This document shows, piece after piece, positions 21,016 through 33,746 of a stretch of 64,000 bases of DNA (positions are counted from its first letter, which is position 1; the number at the start of each line of letters is the position of its first letter). The DNA comes from Prinia subflava (taxonomy: Eukaryota > Chordata > Aves > Passeriformes > Cisticolidae): the NCBI RefSeq assembly GCF_021018805.1, contig NC_086247.1, positions 3,913,230-3,977,229 on the forward strand, written 5' to 3'. The notes below the pieces were generated by a model. The model saw only the letters and a list, made by a program, of their open reading frames with translations. It did not search any database and was not told the DNA's origin. The position numbers and the translations under genes are program-made.

Positions 21016-24000
21016 GGCTGCCAGACGCTGTAATCACCTACACCTCACTCATCCTTGTGTTTGGGATTGCACAGGAGTCTCAACATGTCCCAGCCTGACC
21101 CGAGTCTGGAGCTTATGCTCTGCTCCAGTCTGGCTTTCCTTGCTGTCCCAGTGTAATCCCAGCACATCCAGCACAGCCAGCAGTGGCAGAGCTGGAGGCA
21201 GGGGAATTGGTTCTGCTGAATCTTACACAAAAACTTTAACATTTTTAAAGAGGGTTGTAGGCATTTCTGGTTCTGGAGGGGTTTGTAGCTATAACTCTTT
21301 GCAGGATGTCACTTCACCTAAAGAGCCAGTTTCATTTTAACCCATCCTCTTTTTACAACACTCTGAAGTGGTAGCAAACATGGCTTGGCTGAGATTGTTA
21401 ATTGCTGTGGGTTAATATGCACATTTTTCCTTCTGTTTGCCTGAAGATCTGATGACATTTGGCATTTGATTGTTTTCAATACCTGTTCTTGCAAAGCTTG
21501 GAATGTTCCCCCTTGGGGGATTTTGCACTCCTGTGATATTCACCATTTCAAAGTTCAGATATCCCAAATGACTTTTGAAAAATATGCTAGGTCAGATGCA
21601 GAATGACTGGAATCTCTCTATCCACTGCCTGGTTACCAAACAGGCTTGAAAATATGAGAAGCTTAATGAACAAAATCCTGATGTCTGCCACTTTTCTCAG
21701 TCAAGTTCTGTCCAGTGTGACCAATTTACACCCACACAAGTCTGCAGAACAATTCACAACCTGGTACAGAATTCAACATTTCAGAAAATGATTTAGAAGC
21801 CAAAACTTTTGTTGGATTTTTTGCTATCTGAGGAAGTCAGTAATATACAAATTTTTAGATATTACGGGCATGATCTACCACAGCAACTTCCACAGTCTTG
21901 GCTACACTGGCCACCTCCGTGGAAGCTGAAACCCATCATCTCATATTTCCTAGACTACTACAGATGTGACCAGAGAAGATTAATTAATTGACACTTCAAG
22001 AGATATTTAATTTCTGTGTGATGCAACAGAATTGCAGAGCTGTGCAGTCCTCACATGAAGAAGCAGCACTCAATGAACACCTGAATAACCTACAGATGAA
22101 ATTCAGTCCTGTGAGGTTTAGAGTTCAACAGGTATGAGCCAAACACCTCTTGCTACAATCATAGGTATGAGAAGCAGCAACACTAAAGGCATCTTTAGTG
22201 AAGGATGTGGAAGAGAGTAATTGTGTTTGAATGGGGATTTGAATCAAAGTGATTTGCAAAATTCTGATTAGAGGGGTACATTTGGATGTTTTGTTAAGTA
22301 GTACATGAATTATTTCAAAGATCAGACTGCATTTGCAGCATGAGGTGTGGACACACCGATGGCCTCTTCTAAAAGAAAAGTGACAGCTGTGCACCAAGTT
22401 TTTCTAAACCAGTTACAAAGAGAAGGCTGCATAGCAACCTGCAAAACCTGAAAATTACCTGCACAAGTAATTTTTGAGCACCAGAACCAGTGAATCCTGG
22501 TTTCCTGAGGATCTGTGCCCTGATTGACTGACTTCCGAGCAAAATCATCAAGTGAAGATTTTTCCAAGTAGCAGCACCTCCAAGGTGTCCTTCCCACCTG
22601 GATTCTCTAATGATGCATGAGGTTGCAGCCTTTACTTTACTAGCTATTCTTACAGGTGCTTTGTTTTTCTACCCATCTGTCTGAATCCCAAAGGTGGCAT
22701 GAACTTCTGTTCAGCATTTTGCCCTTTTGTCTTGTTTGACTGAAAACAGATGTAAATATTATTAGCAAGAAGAGGAAGGATGGGAAAATGCGTCAGGTGC
22801 CATGGTTCTGGAAGTCTCCACAGAAAATCAATCAGAAAATAAGGAATTTAGCTCCAGCCAGCATCGGAGAAGGAGAGGAAAACACAGCTACCATTAGACA
22901 GAACGAAAATGCTCTGACAGTACAAAATAACAACAGTTTCACTCTATGCATGTTTCTAGGCAGCACAGAATATCCAAACCTTTACCTCTGGAATCCAGCA
23001 ACAAATGGATTTTTTGCTCAGCTTGCATATGCTGTTGCTGTACTCAGGAAGCATCTATGTCTTTATGTCAAATTATTATGATTATGATTATGATCTTAAT
23101 GTCAAAAAGCAAGGATAGATAGATAAATTTGCAAAATATGCTTTTTATTTCCCTGTTTAGAGAAAATAAATTCTGTTGAGGGGGCATGGAGAGAAGGGCT
23201 GATAACTTTGTGGAGACACACAAAAGCCTCCTTTGGCTGCATTCCCAGTAGAAAAACATTCACTGTCATGATGTTAATTGTGTCACACTCATCCACACCT
23301 TTTGTGCTTTTCCAGGAGTTGGTACTGGCTGTTGCAGATCTAGCTCTGCTGGAACAAGCCTCCCTACTCTGCAGGGTTAATGTCTGCAGACAAGTGCACA
23401 ATCATTTGTTTCTGCTCAGATGCAGGGACAATGCAGACACAGTTATGTGCAAACAACTCCTGGCCTTGTAGGCAGCAAGTCACATGCCTGACATTAAGTG
23501 TAAATCATGTGCAATCTCATCGCTGGCCCTTGTCCAAATCCCTGCCTACCCTCCCATATCTGAATGTACAGAATTAGCACAGAACACCTCAAATGAAACT
23601 CTCCTTGGTTTTACTGGAGCAATAGACCATAGTTCCTTTGGTCTTTACAGGCACACTGGTGGGAACAGCCATGGGGATCCCGAACTACACACAGAAGGAA
23701 GTGCACTTAAACATTTTTCTACATTACTACACTTCTAACAAGAGTTCAGAGACTTCCTGCACAGCCTTGGCAGAGCCTGGCCCCCATGGCCTGGTAGCTG
23801 TGGGTATCAAGTGGCCTGAATTGCTCTCCTGAACTCAGGGTGCCCTGTCATTCCATCTGTCACTGACACCATAAGGTATGTCCTGCTATATGTTATACCT
23901 GCTATTCAGGGCTGCCCAGCTGGGGCTGGTGCCTGCTTGTGGGTTCCTCCAGCCCTCTCTTCTCTGTCCCCTGGATCACTGAGCAGGGCTAAGCACAGGC

Positions 24001-27000
24001 TTCAGCTCAACCAGAGGAAGCAGCAGCTGAACAGCAATCAGGACCAGTTCAGTGCCATCCCAGCCCACCCCAATCCACCAAGTTCTAACCCAGGGTCTCC
24101 TAAAGCCTTTGACCCTTGGCTAAAAGGCTCTGTGGCCTGGGGATGGAGGTTCTATGGTGTGATCAACAGGGAGGGTTTAATCTGTGTCATGTACACAGCC
24201 AGAGCAAGCAGGTGGGTGAAGTCTTTGAAGTTACAGATGACAATAAAGTCATAATTAAACATATACAATTATAGCTATTTAGACCCATTCTAGCAGGTTG
24301 CTGAGATCTAGCTTTAAAATGTTCTGTGCTTGACAGTCCAAGTGCTGTTTGTGCCCAGCCCACATAGTGCCAGGGGCCAGCACAGCACTCCACCTGGGAA
24401 GAATTCCCTGCAGGCTCCTGAGGGAGCAGAGGTTGCTTGTACCCACGGCTCAGCAGAGCATGAGGGCAGCTGAGTGCCATCCCCTCACTTGACAGGCTCT
24501 GAGATGTGGATACTCATTAATTTAAATATTCTGGCTAGAGGTTGTAGCACTTCAGATATGCATTTTAACTTCAAAAAAAGCACACCTGACAGCACAAATT
24601 AGTCACAGCTAAGGAAAACCTAAGAAAATGCATTAAAATTAGAGCAAAGACTTGGCTCCCAGGAGAGACTAGTGTTTTCGTTAGCTGCAAAGCACAGATA
24701 AGATTTTGTGGCTGTTTCCTATTTACATTTTGAAAGCCAGAATTGCTGGTTATTCCCTTTAACTAGGAGCTCTTAAGTTGTTTTCCATGATTTCTGCACT
24801 AATCATATCTCTTCTGGAAAATTCACTTCAAACCCATGTCCACCTCTAATATAGAGAATCTTCAAGGATCCAAAGGAATTTCTTTTTTTGCATCTGTCTA
24901 TTTTTGCATCACTAAACATTTTCCTGCTGTGGGGGCCGCAGCAAAGTCCTTGCTGTGAAATTCTTACCATCCAAGGTGCAATAGAGAAGGAAAACTGGAG
25001 GGAAATATCCCTTCTGCAGGTTGTGGGGAGCCCTTGTGAGCCAAGTCAAACCGCAGATGCACAAATGCCAGATGTGACCACCTCTCACCACGCATGCTGC
25101 CCTGCTGCAGCTGGAGCAGGATATTTTGCCAGGAAGGAAATCACCTCCTCACCCCTGCTGGGATTTCTCCTGGTACACAGATGGCTCTGTGAGATGAGAA
25201 AGCCCCACCAACTCCTAAGCAATTCCTCATCCCATTCCTGTACCAGCAGCAGCTGCCATGTCACTGCTGAGGCTGCTCACGTTTTACAGGGAGCAAAAGG
25301 CTGCTGGGCAACTCTCTCAGCCCTGCCCAGGCAGCAGGGTCTGTGGGATGAGCAAGGATCTGGCTGTAATAAGGAGTTCATAGTGCCTTTGGTTTATGCT
25401 CCAGCTCTAGCACTCTCCCAAGAAAGGATTTTGCTGAGTTGTGTTCAGGACCACTAATTAGACTGTTTCCAGATGTTGCCCAGAGAGGAATGGTGAAGGA
25501 GGAAAGGAGGTGGTGGATTTGGTATTTTTATAATAGGGAGAGGTTTGTTTTCTGACAGCTGGATTACATTTAAACAGCTTGACAAAACCGTACCTTAGCT
25601 TCAAAAACACACTTTACTACAAAGTGATTTCTGCTACAAAAAAAAAAAAACCCTCTGGGGAAATAGGTTGGGTTTTATACAAATATTTCAAATTATCATT
25701 TTAGCAGAGGAAGTGAGAAAAAAGGCCAGCCCAAAATTTCACATTGTCTTTCCCATGAATAATCCACCACTTTCTATCACAAGCTGTGCAGGTGGATGGG
25801 AAGGGAGGAGATGAGCTCCAGACCTGGACGTGAGAGTTCAGACTCAGAAGGAAGTTCTTTGGAGTTATGGTACATGGAGCAGTGATGTCCCAAGAGCACA
25901 GAAAACCACAAGATTTTCATAACAGAGACAGAATTGTAGCCATGGAGGAACAATTGGTTTAAAGGACAGATTAATTAAGGTTTGGCCATTTACCTGAAAC
26001 CTCATATCAAGACATTAATCAGGTGGGGAGAAAGGAACAGATCCTAGCGTGAAGGAAGCGGACAGTGCCAAACCCAAGTCTATGAAGATAAATAATCACA
26101 GAGGCAGAACATGAATTTTAATTTAGTAATGAATATTAATTTGTGTACATGTGCTTTTTAAGGGCTTGAGATAAATCCTGTTTGAGATGCGTTTACCAGA
26201 GTCCTGTGCAGTGCTGGGGAATTTGCTCCTGAAATTCGGGGCTGAAATCAGAAACACTGTGTTCATACATATTAGAACCTTCAGAGATAGATAGATAGAT
26301 AGATAGTTTTGCACTTTGGACAGATGGCAAGCATGGTCTGTAATAAATTGCTGAAATTTTATAGTGGACTGAAAATATGAGGTGAGGGAAATGGGCTGGT
26401 CAAGGAGGAATGACTCTTGACCAAAGGGTTGGAGTAAGGTAACTGAAAGTCAGGATTTGAGTGAGAGCTCCTGAGAAGACACTGGATCAGGACAAGAGGC
26501 TGGGACATGGGAGATTCTGAGCATGGCTGTCCTTTCCATTGCAGCTGAGATGACATTCTCCTACCTGAGCTGTTGCTGTAAGCACGGGGGCTCATTCCTG
26601 GTGACAAATGTGTTTCTTTCTGCCCACCATGAACAATTCCCTGCTGGTAGCATCCTGCATCACCTTTCACATGGCTTTTGGACAAGATGCAGCACTTGAT
26701 GCTTCTGGTTGTGAACTGCCACAGGACTTGCAGTAGCACCTTGCATGAACTGTGGAGAGGCACCTGCCAGACCACCTGTGCCCACCTCCATCCTTCTGCA
26801 GGCAGCACCAAACTTTGCCTTTTGTGTGTGGCCTCTCCTTGCTTCTCTCCTGCACTCTGGAGGGAGGTGATTTTTTCCTCTCCTTGGGTCTTTTCTCTTC
26901 CTCCCTCTGCATGGGCATTGCTGCCCGTTCACAGCAGCAGTGTTGGATACCAGCACCGTGAGTAAAAGCTGGGAGACTACCAGCAGAGGAAATGCTTTGA

Positions 27001-29997
27001 AAATGAGATCTCCTACTTCTGTGCAGAGGAACAGGCTATTTTAAGAGCAGATTGTGTTGGAGATATGGGCTGGGACGGGATTACTGCAGCTGCTGAGGGA
27101 AATGCTGCTGTATCCAGAGCTTCCCAGTAAGCAAGGCGATAGACATCACATAAAGAAACCCTCAAGTTCATCAGTCTCCTCTCTCTTTGTCTTGCCTCTG
27201 GACTCAGAGGTTTTGCCAACCACAGAGACCATTGCTGGTGTACAGCAGTGTAAGAGACTAAGCCCACCATCTGCACCTTCCCAAAAGAATATGATTTCCA
27301 CACAGGTCCCAAATTACAGCAGAAGGAAAGGGTTGTCTGGCTGTCAGTCTGAGACTAGCACAAAGGAGCATAGCAACACAAAATTCCAGCAGTCCTGGGC
27401 ACTTTTAACAACATTCTTAAGAAAAATTCAGTCCTGAGCAGCTGTGAAGGAAATAACACCCCATTGTCTGCCTGAAATTCACTGATTTGCTCTCTAACTG
27501 CAGCTCCCCAGCCATTTGAGTTACATCTGATAATTAAACATGCTGTGAAAGCAGCTTCAGTGCTTGTCAAAGCTCTGCTGAGTTTCACCAGAGAAGCTTC
27601 AGCTGAAGCCTTCAGTTCTTACATTTCTGAGAAGTGGTCTGTTGGGACTGGCAGGGCACATGTTTGTCATCTCCCGTGTCTCAGTACACGGGTCCTGCCT
27701 GCTGAGGCGGTGGTCTCCAGCCTGCAGTACCCCAGGCAATCCCGGTAGACTGACCTGGTGTATGATTCCCCAAGCTAAATCTACAAGCAGGAGGAGCTGC
27801 AAGCCAGGCTGCAGAGCCCTGCAGACCTTTGTCCATCATTGCGCTGAACGGTCGCTCCGAGGATTACCTGCAGATTTATTGCCTTTCACTGTAACTTGAG
27901 ACGAGCATTGCTGTCTCTATTCTCACAGAGATTTACAGCTCATTCTGCCTAGAAATGGGGCTTTTTTTCTTTTTTAATTGAGTGATCTGTCTTTAGGGGA
28001 AATATTTTATTTTGTGCTGCATGTTTCAAGGTCTTTCACTGTGTCACTTCCACTTTATTTAGCCACCCTGTCACACCAGCCTTGTGCACTCCCTGCTCCA
28101 CTATCCATGGCAACATTAATGGCTTGTACATTTGTTTTTCCATTATGCAGCTCCATGATTCTTCCCAAACTGACTCTAGAGACTGGAATGTGGCCCTAAA
28201 TTGGGACTTATCTTCATGGAAAACTATTCCAGAGATTTTGGGATAACTCCTCTCTGTGGAAAGCCTTGCTGTGGCATACATGTGCACAGCTGGGAGTTAT
28301 TCCACGAAGCTGTCACAGTTCACTGTGCCTTTGTGCCACGATAAATTAGGATAAGCACTGACTCAGGAAAAGTCCTTGGCTATTACTGGAGAAAGGTCAG
28401 TTGAGAATTGCATTCGCTGTGTGGCCACATCCAAAAAGCAAACATAGACGAGGCTATATAAAGGATGGGATGAAGGGTTATATAATTCAGTTACACAATG
28501 TATGTGATTGCTGTCATCAGAAGATGGTCTTCAGTGCTTGTTAGTCTGTTTCAAAAATAAATAATGAGATTGAGGAGTTCAGGGACAAGCAGCATTCTCA
28601 CAATGATGAACAAAAAACCTAAAGGATTGGAACCATTTATCTGCAAAGGAAGGATAAGATGTAATAAATCAAACTATGAACAGTCTAGGACACATGGATT
28701 AAGAGTGCCTGTTTTCCCTTTCGTATAATAAAAGAGCAAAGTGTCATTCAAAGAGATGAGAAATAGTGAATTACCATTTTACAGCAGAACTTGCTCGACA
28801 TAGTTACAAATGACAGAGCACTGGAATTTACTGAAAACCCAAACCAGGAGAAATCTTGATGTGGTAACAGGAACATACACAATTATAACACTGAAAACTA
28901 AAAATGTAACCCCCCAAACCCAGAAGGGAGACAAAGGCTTTGGTATCTATTTTATATAGGGAATTATATTACACCATCAGGAAAAAAGAGATATCAGGGC
29001 TTGTTTCCACCCTCTACTGATATCTCCATTACTAAAAGCTTTCAGAAACAAGTGATCCCACCAAATGGCCATGGATCCAACAGTACAGTGATGTCTGTGT
29101 TCCCAAGGAACAATAACAGCACTGAGGGCAAAGGAGCTGCCTCACATTTCCAGATATGTGTAATGTCTGACTATTGTGCCCTTGCTGATGCTTGACATGG
29201 CCATGCACACTAGAGCCACTGTTCAGAAACAACTTCCAAAGATGCCAGTTCAGCCGGTGAAAAATATTATGTCTGAAAAAGCTCGGATTTGGTGAACTTT
29301 CATCAGAACTGAATTCCAGCTCTGGTTGCCCTGGAAATGCTGAAGACACCTCATCTCAGGGCAGCTTTGTCCAAGGGGTTTACTCAGCACTGAGGCTCCT
29401 CTCAGCTTCTGCAGCATTTTCCAGGACATCGACTTCAGTTTGACTCAGCAACTGCAGGGTGGGTCAGATTGCTCCTGTCCCGGTTCATATCCAGCCCAGA
29501 CTTTTGGAGCTGAGTTTTCTTAGTTCCAATGTACATCTGTGCCATATGGCAGCTGTACCTGACTTTGGATTCCTCATTCCCCAAGGGAGGTGTCTCTTAT
29601 TTGCCCTGACAAAGTGCCAGAGGAAGCTCAGGCAGTTCAAATCCAATCCAAAAGAAAGTGAACAGTGAATATACTTCTAGCCACTGTATCACAGTCTGCT
29701 ACCAAACACACAGATGATCTCCAGTTGCATCATGAGATTGAACCAGACTGACTCTGCTCAGCTCCATTACCAGTTTCCCCCTGATCTTCTCAGCCCCCTG
29801 ACCTCTGTGCTGCTTGAGGCTGAGAAACTGCAGCATTCACAGATTTTATTAGGGGTTATGTGTGCTTGGTGCCTCTTGGACCAAGACCCTCTTTTATCCT
29901 GCTCTAGAAGATATTTTGTGGCCCAAGGTTTTACAAAATTCTAATGACAAATTTATGCAGCCACAATTGATATCCTTAGGTTATGGGACATCATAGA
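21016..29997. other. Long noncoding stretch
   Basis: I can support no gene in these ~9 kb. Small items: an (ATTATG)n-like run at 23079-23096, AGATAGATAGATA at about 23114, A13 at about 25638, and (GATA)n at 26285. The longest frame, 24888-25457 plus (189 codons), begins at TTG and shows no domain or homology I recognise. GC content rises modestly around 24900-25450 and 26400-27350. Confidence 0.5.
26285..26307. repeat. (GATA)n microsatellite
   Basis: Five to six perfect GATA units. Confidence 0.95.
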
Positions 29998-31425
29998 AGT
30001 TAATCACAGAACCACTTAGGTCAAAAAAAGACCCTTAAGATAATTGAGTTCAACCATCAACCTAGCATTGCCAAGTCCACCACCAAATCATGTCCCCAAG
30101 TGCCATGGCTACAAGTCTTTTAAATATCTCCAGGGATGTTGACTCCACCACTGTTGGACAGCCTGTTCAAATGCTTGACAACCCTTTTGGCAAAGAAATT
30201 TTTCTTTATATTGAATTTAAACCTTCCCTGGTGAAACTTGAGGCCACTTCCTCTTGTCCTGTCACTTGTTACTTGGGAAAAGAGGCTGACCCTCACCTGG
30301 TTACAACCTCCTTTCAGGTAATTTTAGAGAGCAATTTCTTTGAGCCTCCTTTTCCCCAGGCAGAGCTTCCCAGCTCTCTCAGATGCTTCTCAAGAGATTT
30401 GTACTCTAGAACTTTCCCCAGCCCTGTTGCCCTTCTCTGGACATGTTCTAGCACCTCAATGCTTTTTTGTAGAAAGCACCAAGTACCTCAGCCTTTTCTC
30501 ATTCTTTGTCACTTATGTCTCCCTCAGCTTCCAATAAAGGATGAAGATTCTTCTTAGGCATCCTTTTGTTATGAATTTATTTATAGAAACATTTTTATTG
30601 TCTTTTACAGAAGTAGCCAGATTAAGTTCTAGCTGGGCTTTGGTGCAAATTAGAAATTTTCTCCCTGCATAAGCTCACAATGTCCTTGTGGTCTTCTGGA
30701 GTTGCCTGCCCCTTCTTCCAAAGGTCATAAACTCTTTTTTTTTTTTTTTTCCTGAGTTCCAGCCAAATCTCTCTGTCCAGACAGGCTGATCTTTTCCCCT
30801 CTGTCTTGTCTTTTGGCACATGGGGACAGCCCACTCCTGTGCATTTCCTTCTTGAAGAGTGTCCAGCCTTCCTGGACCCCTTTACCCTTCAGGACTGCCT
30901 CCTAAGGGACTGTGTCCACCAGGACCCTCATTTTGGGCCTTCTGTTCTCCTCAGAAGGGAGTCTCCTACAACAATGACCCATCTTTATTTCCTTATGGAA
31001 GCAGCTTTGATGGACAGCATAGGGTGACTTACTCATGGCAACACTTCTGACCTGGAGAAACCATTAACCTCAGCAGCACCTCCCACCCAGAGGAACCATC
31101 ACTCTCACCATTGTTCAGTTCCACTTGCAGAGCCTCGTACCTGTTATGCTGGGGCACCTGGGGATGTGGGGCAGTCACGGAGACCCCTCTGCTGTGCCAG
31201 GTAGGGCTTAGTGCCACTGCTCCCTGTCCCTCAAGTCATTCAGTTCAGCCAGGCAGAGAGAGGACAAGTAATCCTCTGTGTGATCTGTCCTGTCTGCCTC
31301 TGGGCCTGTCCCAAGGAGGGCAGAGTGTGATTCCAGCAGTCGATTTCTCTCAGATTCTCTGATAATCTTCAAGCTCCTCCCCTTCTCCCAGAGCTCTGTC
31401 ACTCTGTCACTGCTGTGTCCCTCTA
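29998..31425 (-). mobile_element. Internally deleted CR1 LINE keeping ORF1 and ORF2 pieces
   Basis: On the minus strand from right to left: (1) 31402-31208 translates to LWEKGRSLKIIRESERNRLL with later AELNDLRDREQW, resembling the CR1 ORF1 N-terminal helical region; (2) 31190-31030 has PQHNRYEALQVELNNGESDG, matching the ORF1 'QNRY-ALQVE' motif; (3) about 30970-30622 has EAVLKGKGVQEGWTLFKK and LWKKGQATPEDHKDIVSLCR, the ORF2 endonuclease-RT linker; (4) 30480-29998 is the C-terminal RT and 3' end. Missing blocks and stops make it a dead, deleted copy of an element normally about 4.5 kb. The pieces are collinear, so one deleted insertion is more likely than several. Confidence 0.85.
30728..30750. 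repeat. T-rich run inside the CR1 copy
   Basis: About 18 consecutive T within the ORF2 linker fragment; it encodes the lysine string seen in the minus-strand translation. Confidence 0.9.
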
Positions 31426-33378
31426 CCTAGGCATGCTCCCACAGGGATATTCACTGGTCAAGCTGGCAAGGTCTCAGCACCCTGCCTCATGACCACCTTA
31501 ATTAATCATGATAATTACTGCTCTCTCTGGAGGGCCTTCTACTCCAGAATTTCCAAAAGGTTTTTCTGCTGGTTTGATGGCCCTGCTCTGTGAGGTGCTT
31601 GATACCTGTGACCATGGCGAGTTGCTTTAACATCCACATTGATAGAATGAGGTTAATAAAAACATCCTGTTTCACTGGCAGGAGGATTCAATTGGGATGT
31701 TCAGCTTGGAAGAAGCTGTAGACCATATCAATATCTAAGTAAAGAGAATCATGGAGGAAATAGAGGAAAGCACCAGAGTGAGAAGCTTGCCTGTCCTCCT
31801 CATTTGCTGTCAGGCCACCCTGGTGCCACATCAGCCTGAGGCCACCCAGAGGCAAAGTGGAATTGGACACTGTCTGCAGGCAAGGTTTCCACAGAGGTGT
31901 TTCTGGTAAATGCATTCAGACCAAGTAGTCATTAGGACTAAACACAAGCTTTGGTTTAGATTTTTGCTTTCTCAACCTATCCAACTCAACAGGGGCTTCC
32001 CAGTTGTTCCCTTAGTAACCAGTCCATATGTCAGGATACTTAATATTATGTATGAAGTAAAAAACTAGAGATTCAAATAGTAGCCCATATCTACCTCATT
32101 TACTGAAGAAAGTCACAGAATTTTCTACATTGCTATTAATTCTTTTACATACATGGGAGGAAGTATCTGTGGACTAAAAATCGTGAAACTATCATCTCTG
32201 CTGTGGATTTATGGTCTGGCTAGAGAAAGGGGCAATTACAGTTAAGGGAACAATATGAAAATGAACTGCTTCTGAATATTTCTTTCCAATTTTAATCAAT
32301 GTTAGACATAACAGCAGAAAAGTCAGTGTTTGTATTTAATGTTTAAGTTTATAACTCTGCAAATTATAAAGTTATTTTCAGGTAAAAGCATTGACAGGGA
32401 TCACATTCTGCATTCAGGATGAATGGCTAAGATCAGAGAGATAGTTATGCTTGATCTTTCATGCCCTTGAATATGCTGGGAATGAAAACAGCATCATACT
32501 CCTTCTCCAACTAGGTGGAAATAACACAGCCCTAATGTTGAATCAATTCACAGAATAAACCCTGTGAATAGCTGCTGAGGAAATCAATATGAGGAAACAG
32601 TGAACTGAACATCTATTCTGCAAATGGTCAGAAAACGAAATAATAGATTGTGGCTGTCCTGCTTGTGGTACCTCTGGAAAATCTGCATCTAAAACCCCCA
32701 TCTACATTAACAAACTAATTAAGAACCAAGTGGGGAGATGGTGAAGAAAAAAAAAAAAACAAAGGAAAAACAATGAAAATAAAATAGAATTGAAAGAAAA
32801 TAATTTGAAATAAAAGAAAAAGGATGATGGAGGGAAGTTGGGCAGTTACAGATAAGCAGTAGCAGTAGAGATGAGAGCAGGAGCTGTTCCAAAGAAGAGG
32901 GTTCAAGGCAGCAGGTGGAGAATAAGTTCAACATTTTTCTTTCTGATACAATGTGGGAGTGCCAGCAGGAAGTATCCTGTAAGAGAAAAAACAGTGAAAT
33001 GAAGAGGATGAGACCTCAGAGAAGGTGGAGGGAGAAAAGTGCCAGAAATAGAGCCAAATGTGACCCACCACTAGATTTTATGTCCTATATAGCACAACCC
33101 TTAAATTTCACCTGCTGCCCTCTCCCTTTTTGACAAATGGCAGATTTCCCTGAGGTGATGCAGTCTTAAAGACCCAAAGAGCTGGAAAAATACCTTGGAT
33201 AGCTGTGATCTTCTCTGTGACAGAGGAAGGATTCCAGAGACAGCATGACCAAAAGAGGAGGAGAGGACAAAGATGGTTGAAAGGAGTGAAAGTATTCAGA
33301 GGTAATGGAAGGGGAGGTCCAGAAAAGAGAAAAATGTCACAGACGAGTCAAAAAACCAGAGTGTAAACAAAGGTTTGT
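31426..33378. other. Noncoding stretch
   Basis: No gene recognised. An A-rich low-complexity block lies at about 32740-32825. The frames at 32715-32934 are translations of that block. Confidence 0.5.
32740..32825. repeat. A-rich low-complexity block
   Basis: Mostly A with scattered G and T, including an A13 run. It lies 5' of the pentanucleotide array. Confidence 0.85.
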
Positions 33379-33746
33379 GGAGAGGAGAGGAGAGGAGATT
33401 CGAGGAGAGGAGAGGAGAGGAGATTCGAGGAGAGGAGATTCGAGGAGAGGAGAGGAGAGGAGAGGAGAGGAGAGGAGAGGAGAGGAGAGGAGAGGAGAGG
33501 AGAGGAGAGGAGAGGAGAGGAGAGGAGAGGAGAGGAGAGGAGAGGAGAGGAGAGGAGAGGAGAGGAGAGGAGAGGAGAGGAGAGGAGAGGAGAGGAGAGG
33601 AGAGGAGAGGAGAGGAGAGGAGAGGAGAGGAGAGGAGAGGAGAGGAGAGGAGAGGAGAGGAGAGGAGAGGAGAGGAGAGGAGAGGAGAGGAGAGGAGAGG
33701 AGAGGAGAGGAGAGGAGAGGAGAGGAGAGGAGAGGAGAGGAGAGAG
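33379..33746. repeat. (AGAGG)n pentanucleotide array, about 370 bp
   Basis: About 60 perfect uninterrupted AGAGG units run from 33442 to 33744. They are preceded by a variant zone in which GATTCG interruptions occur at 33397, 33422 and 33437 (spacings 25 and 15 bp, both multiples of five). The strand is purely A/G and its complement purely C/T. Because 5 is prime to 3, every frame without an in-unit stop stays open: the plus strand reads RGEER repeats and the minus strand LLSSP repeats. These frames are not genes. Confidence 0.98.

Noticed and set aside
24888..25457. 189-codon plus-strand open frame
   Set aside because: It begins at TTG, has no recognisable domain or signal, and lies in a modestly GC-rich stretch where long chance frames are expected.
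32715..32934. Minus-strand frames rich in Phe, Leu and Ile that look like membrane segments
   Set aside because: They translate the A-rich low-complexity block on the opposite strand; composition alone gives the hydrophobic appearance.
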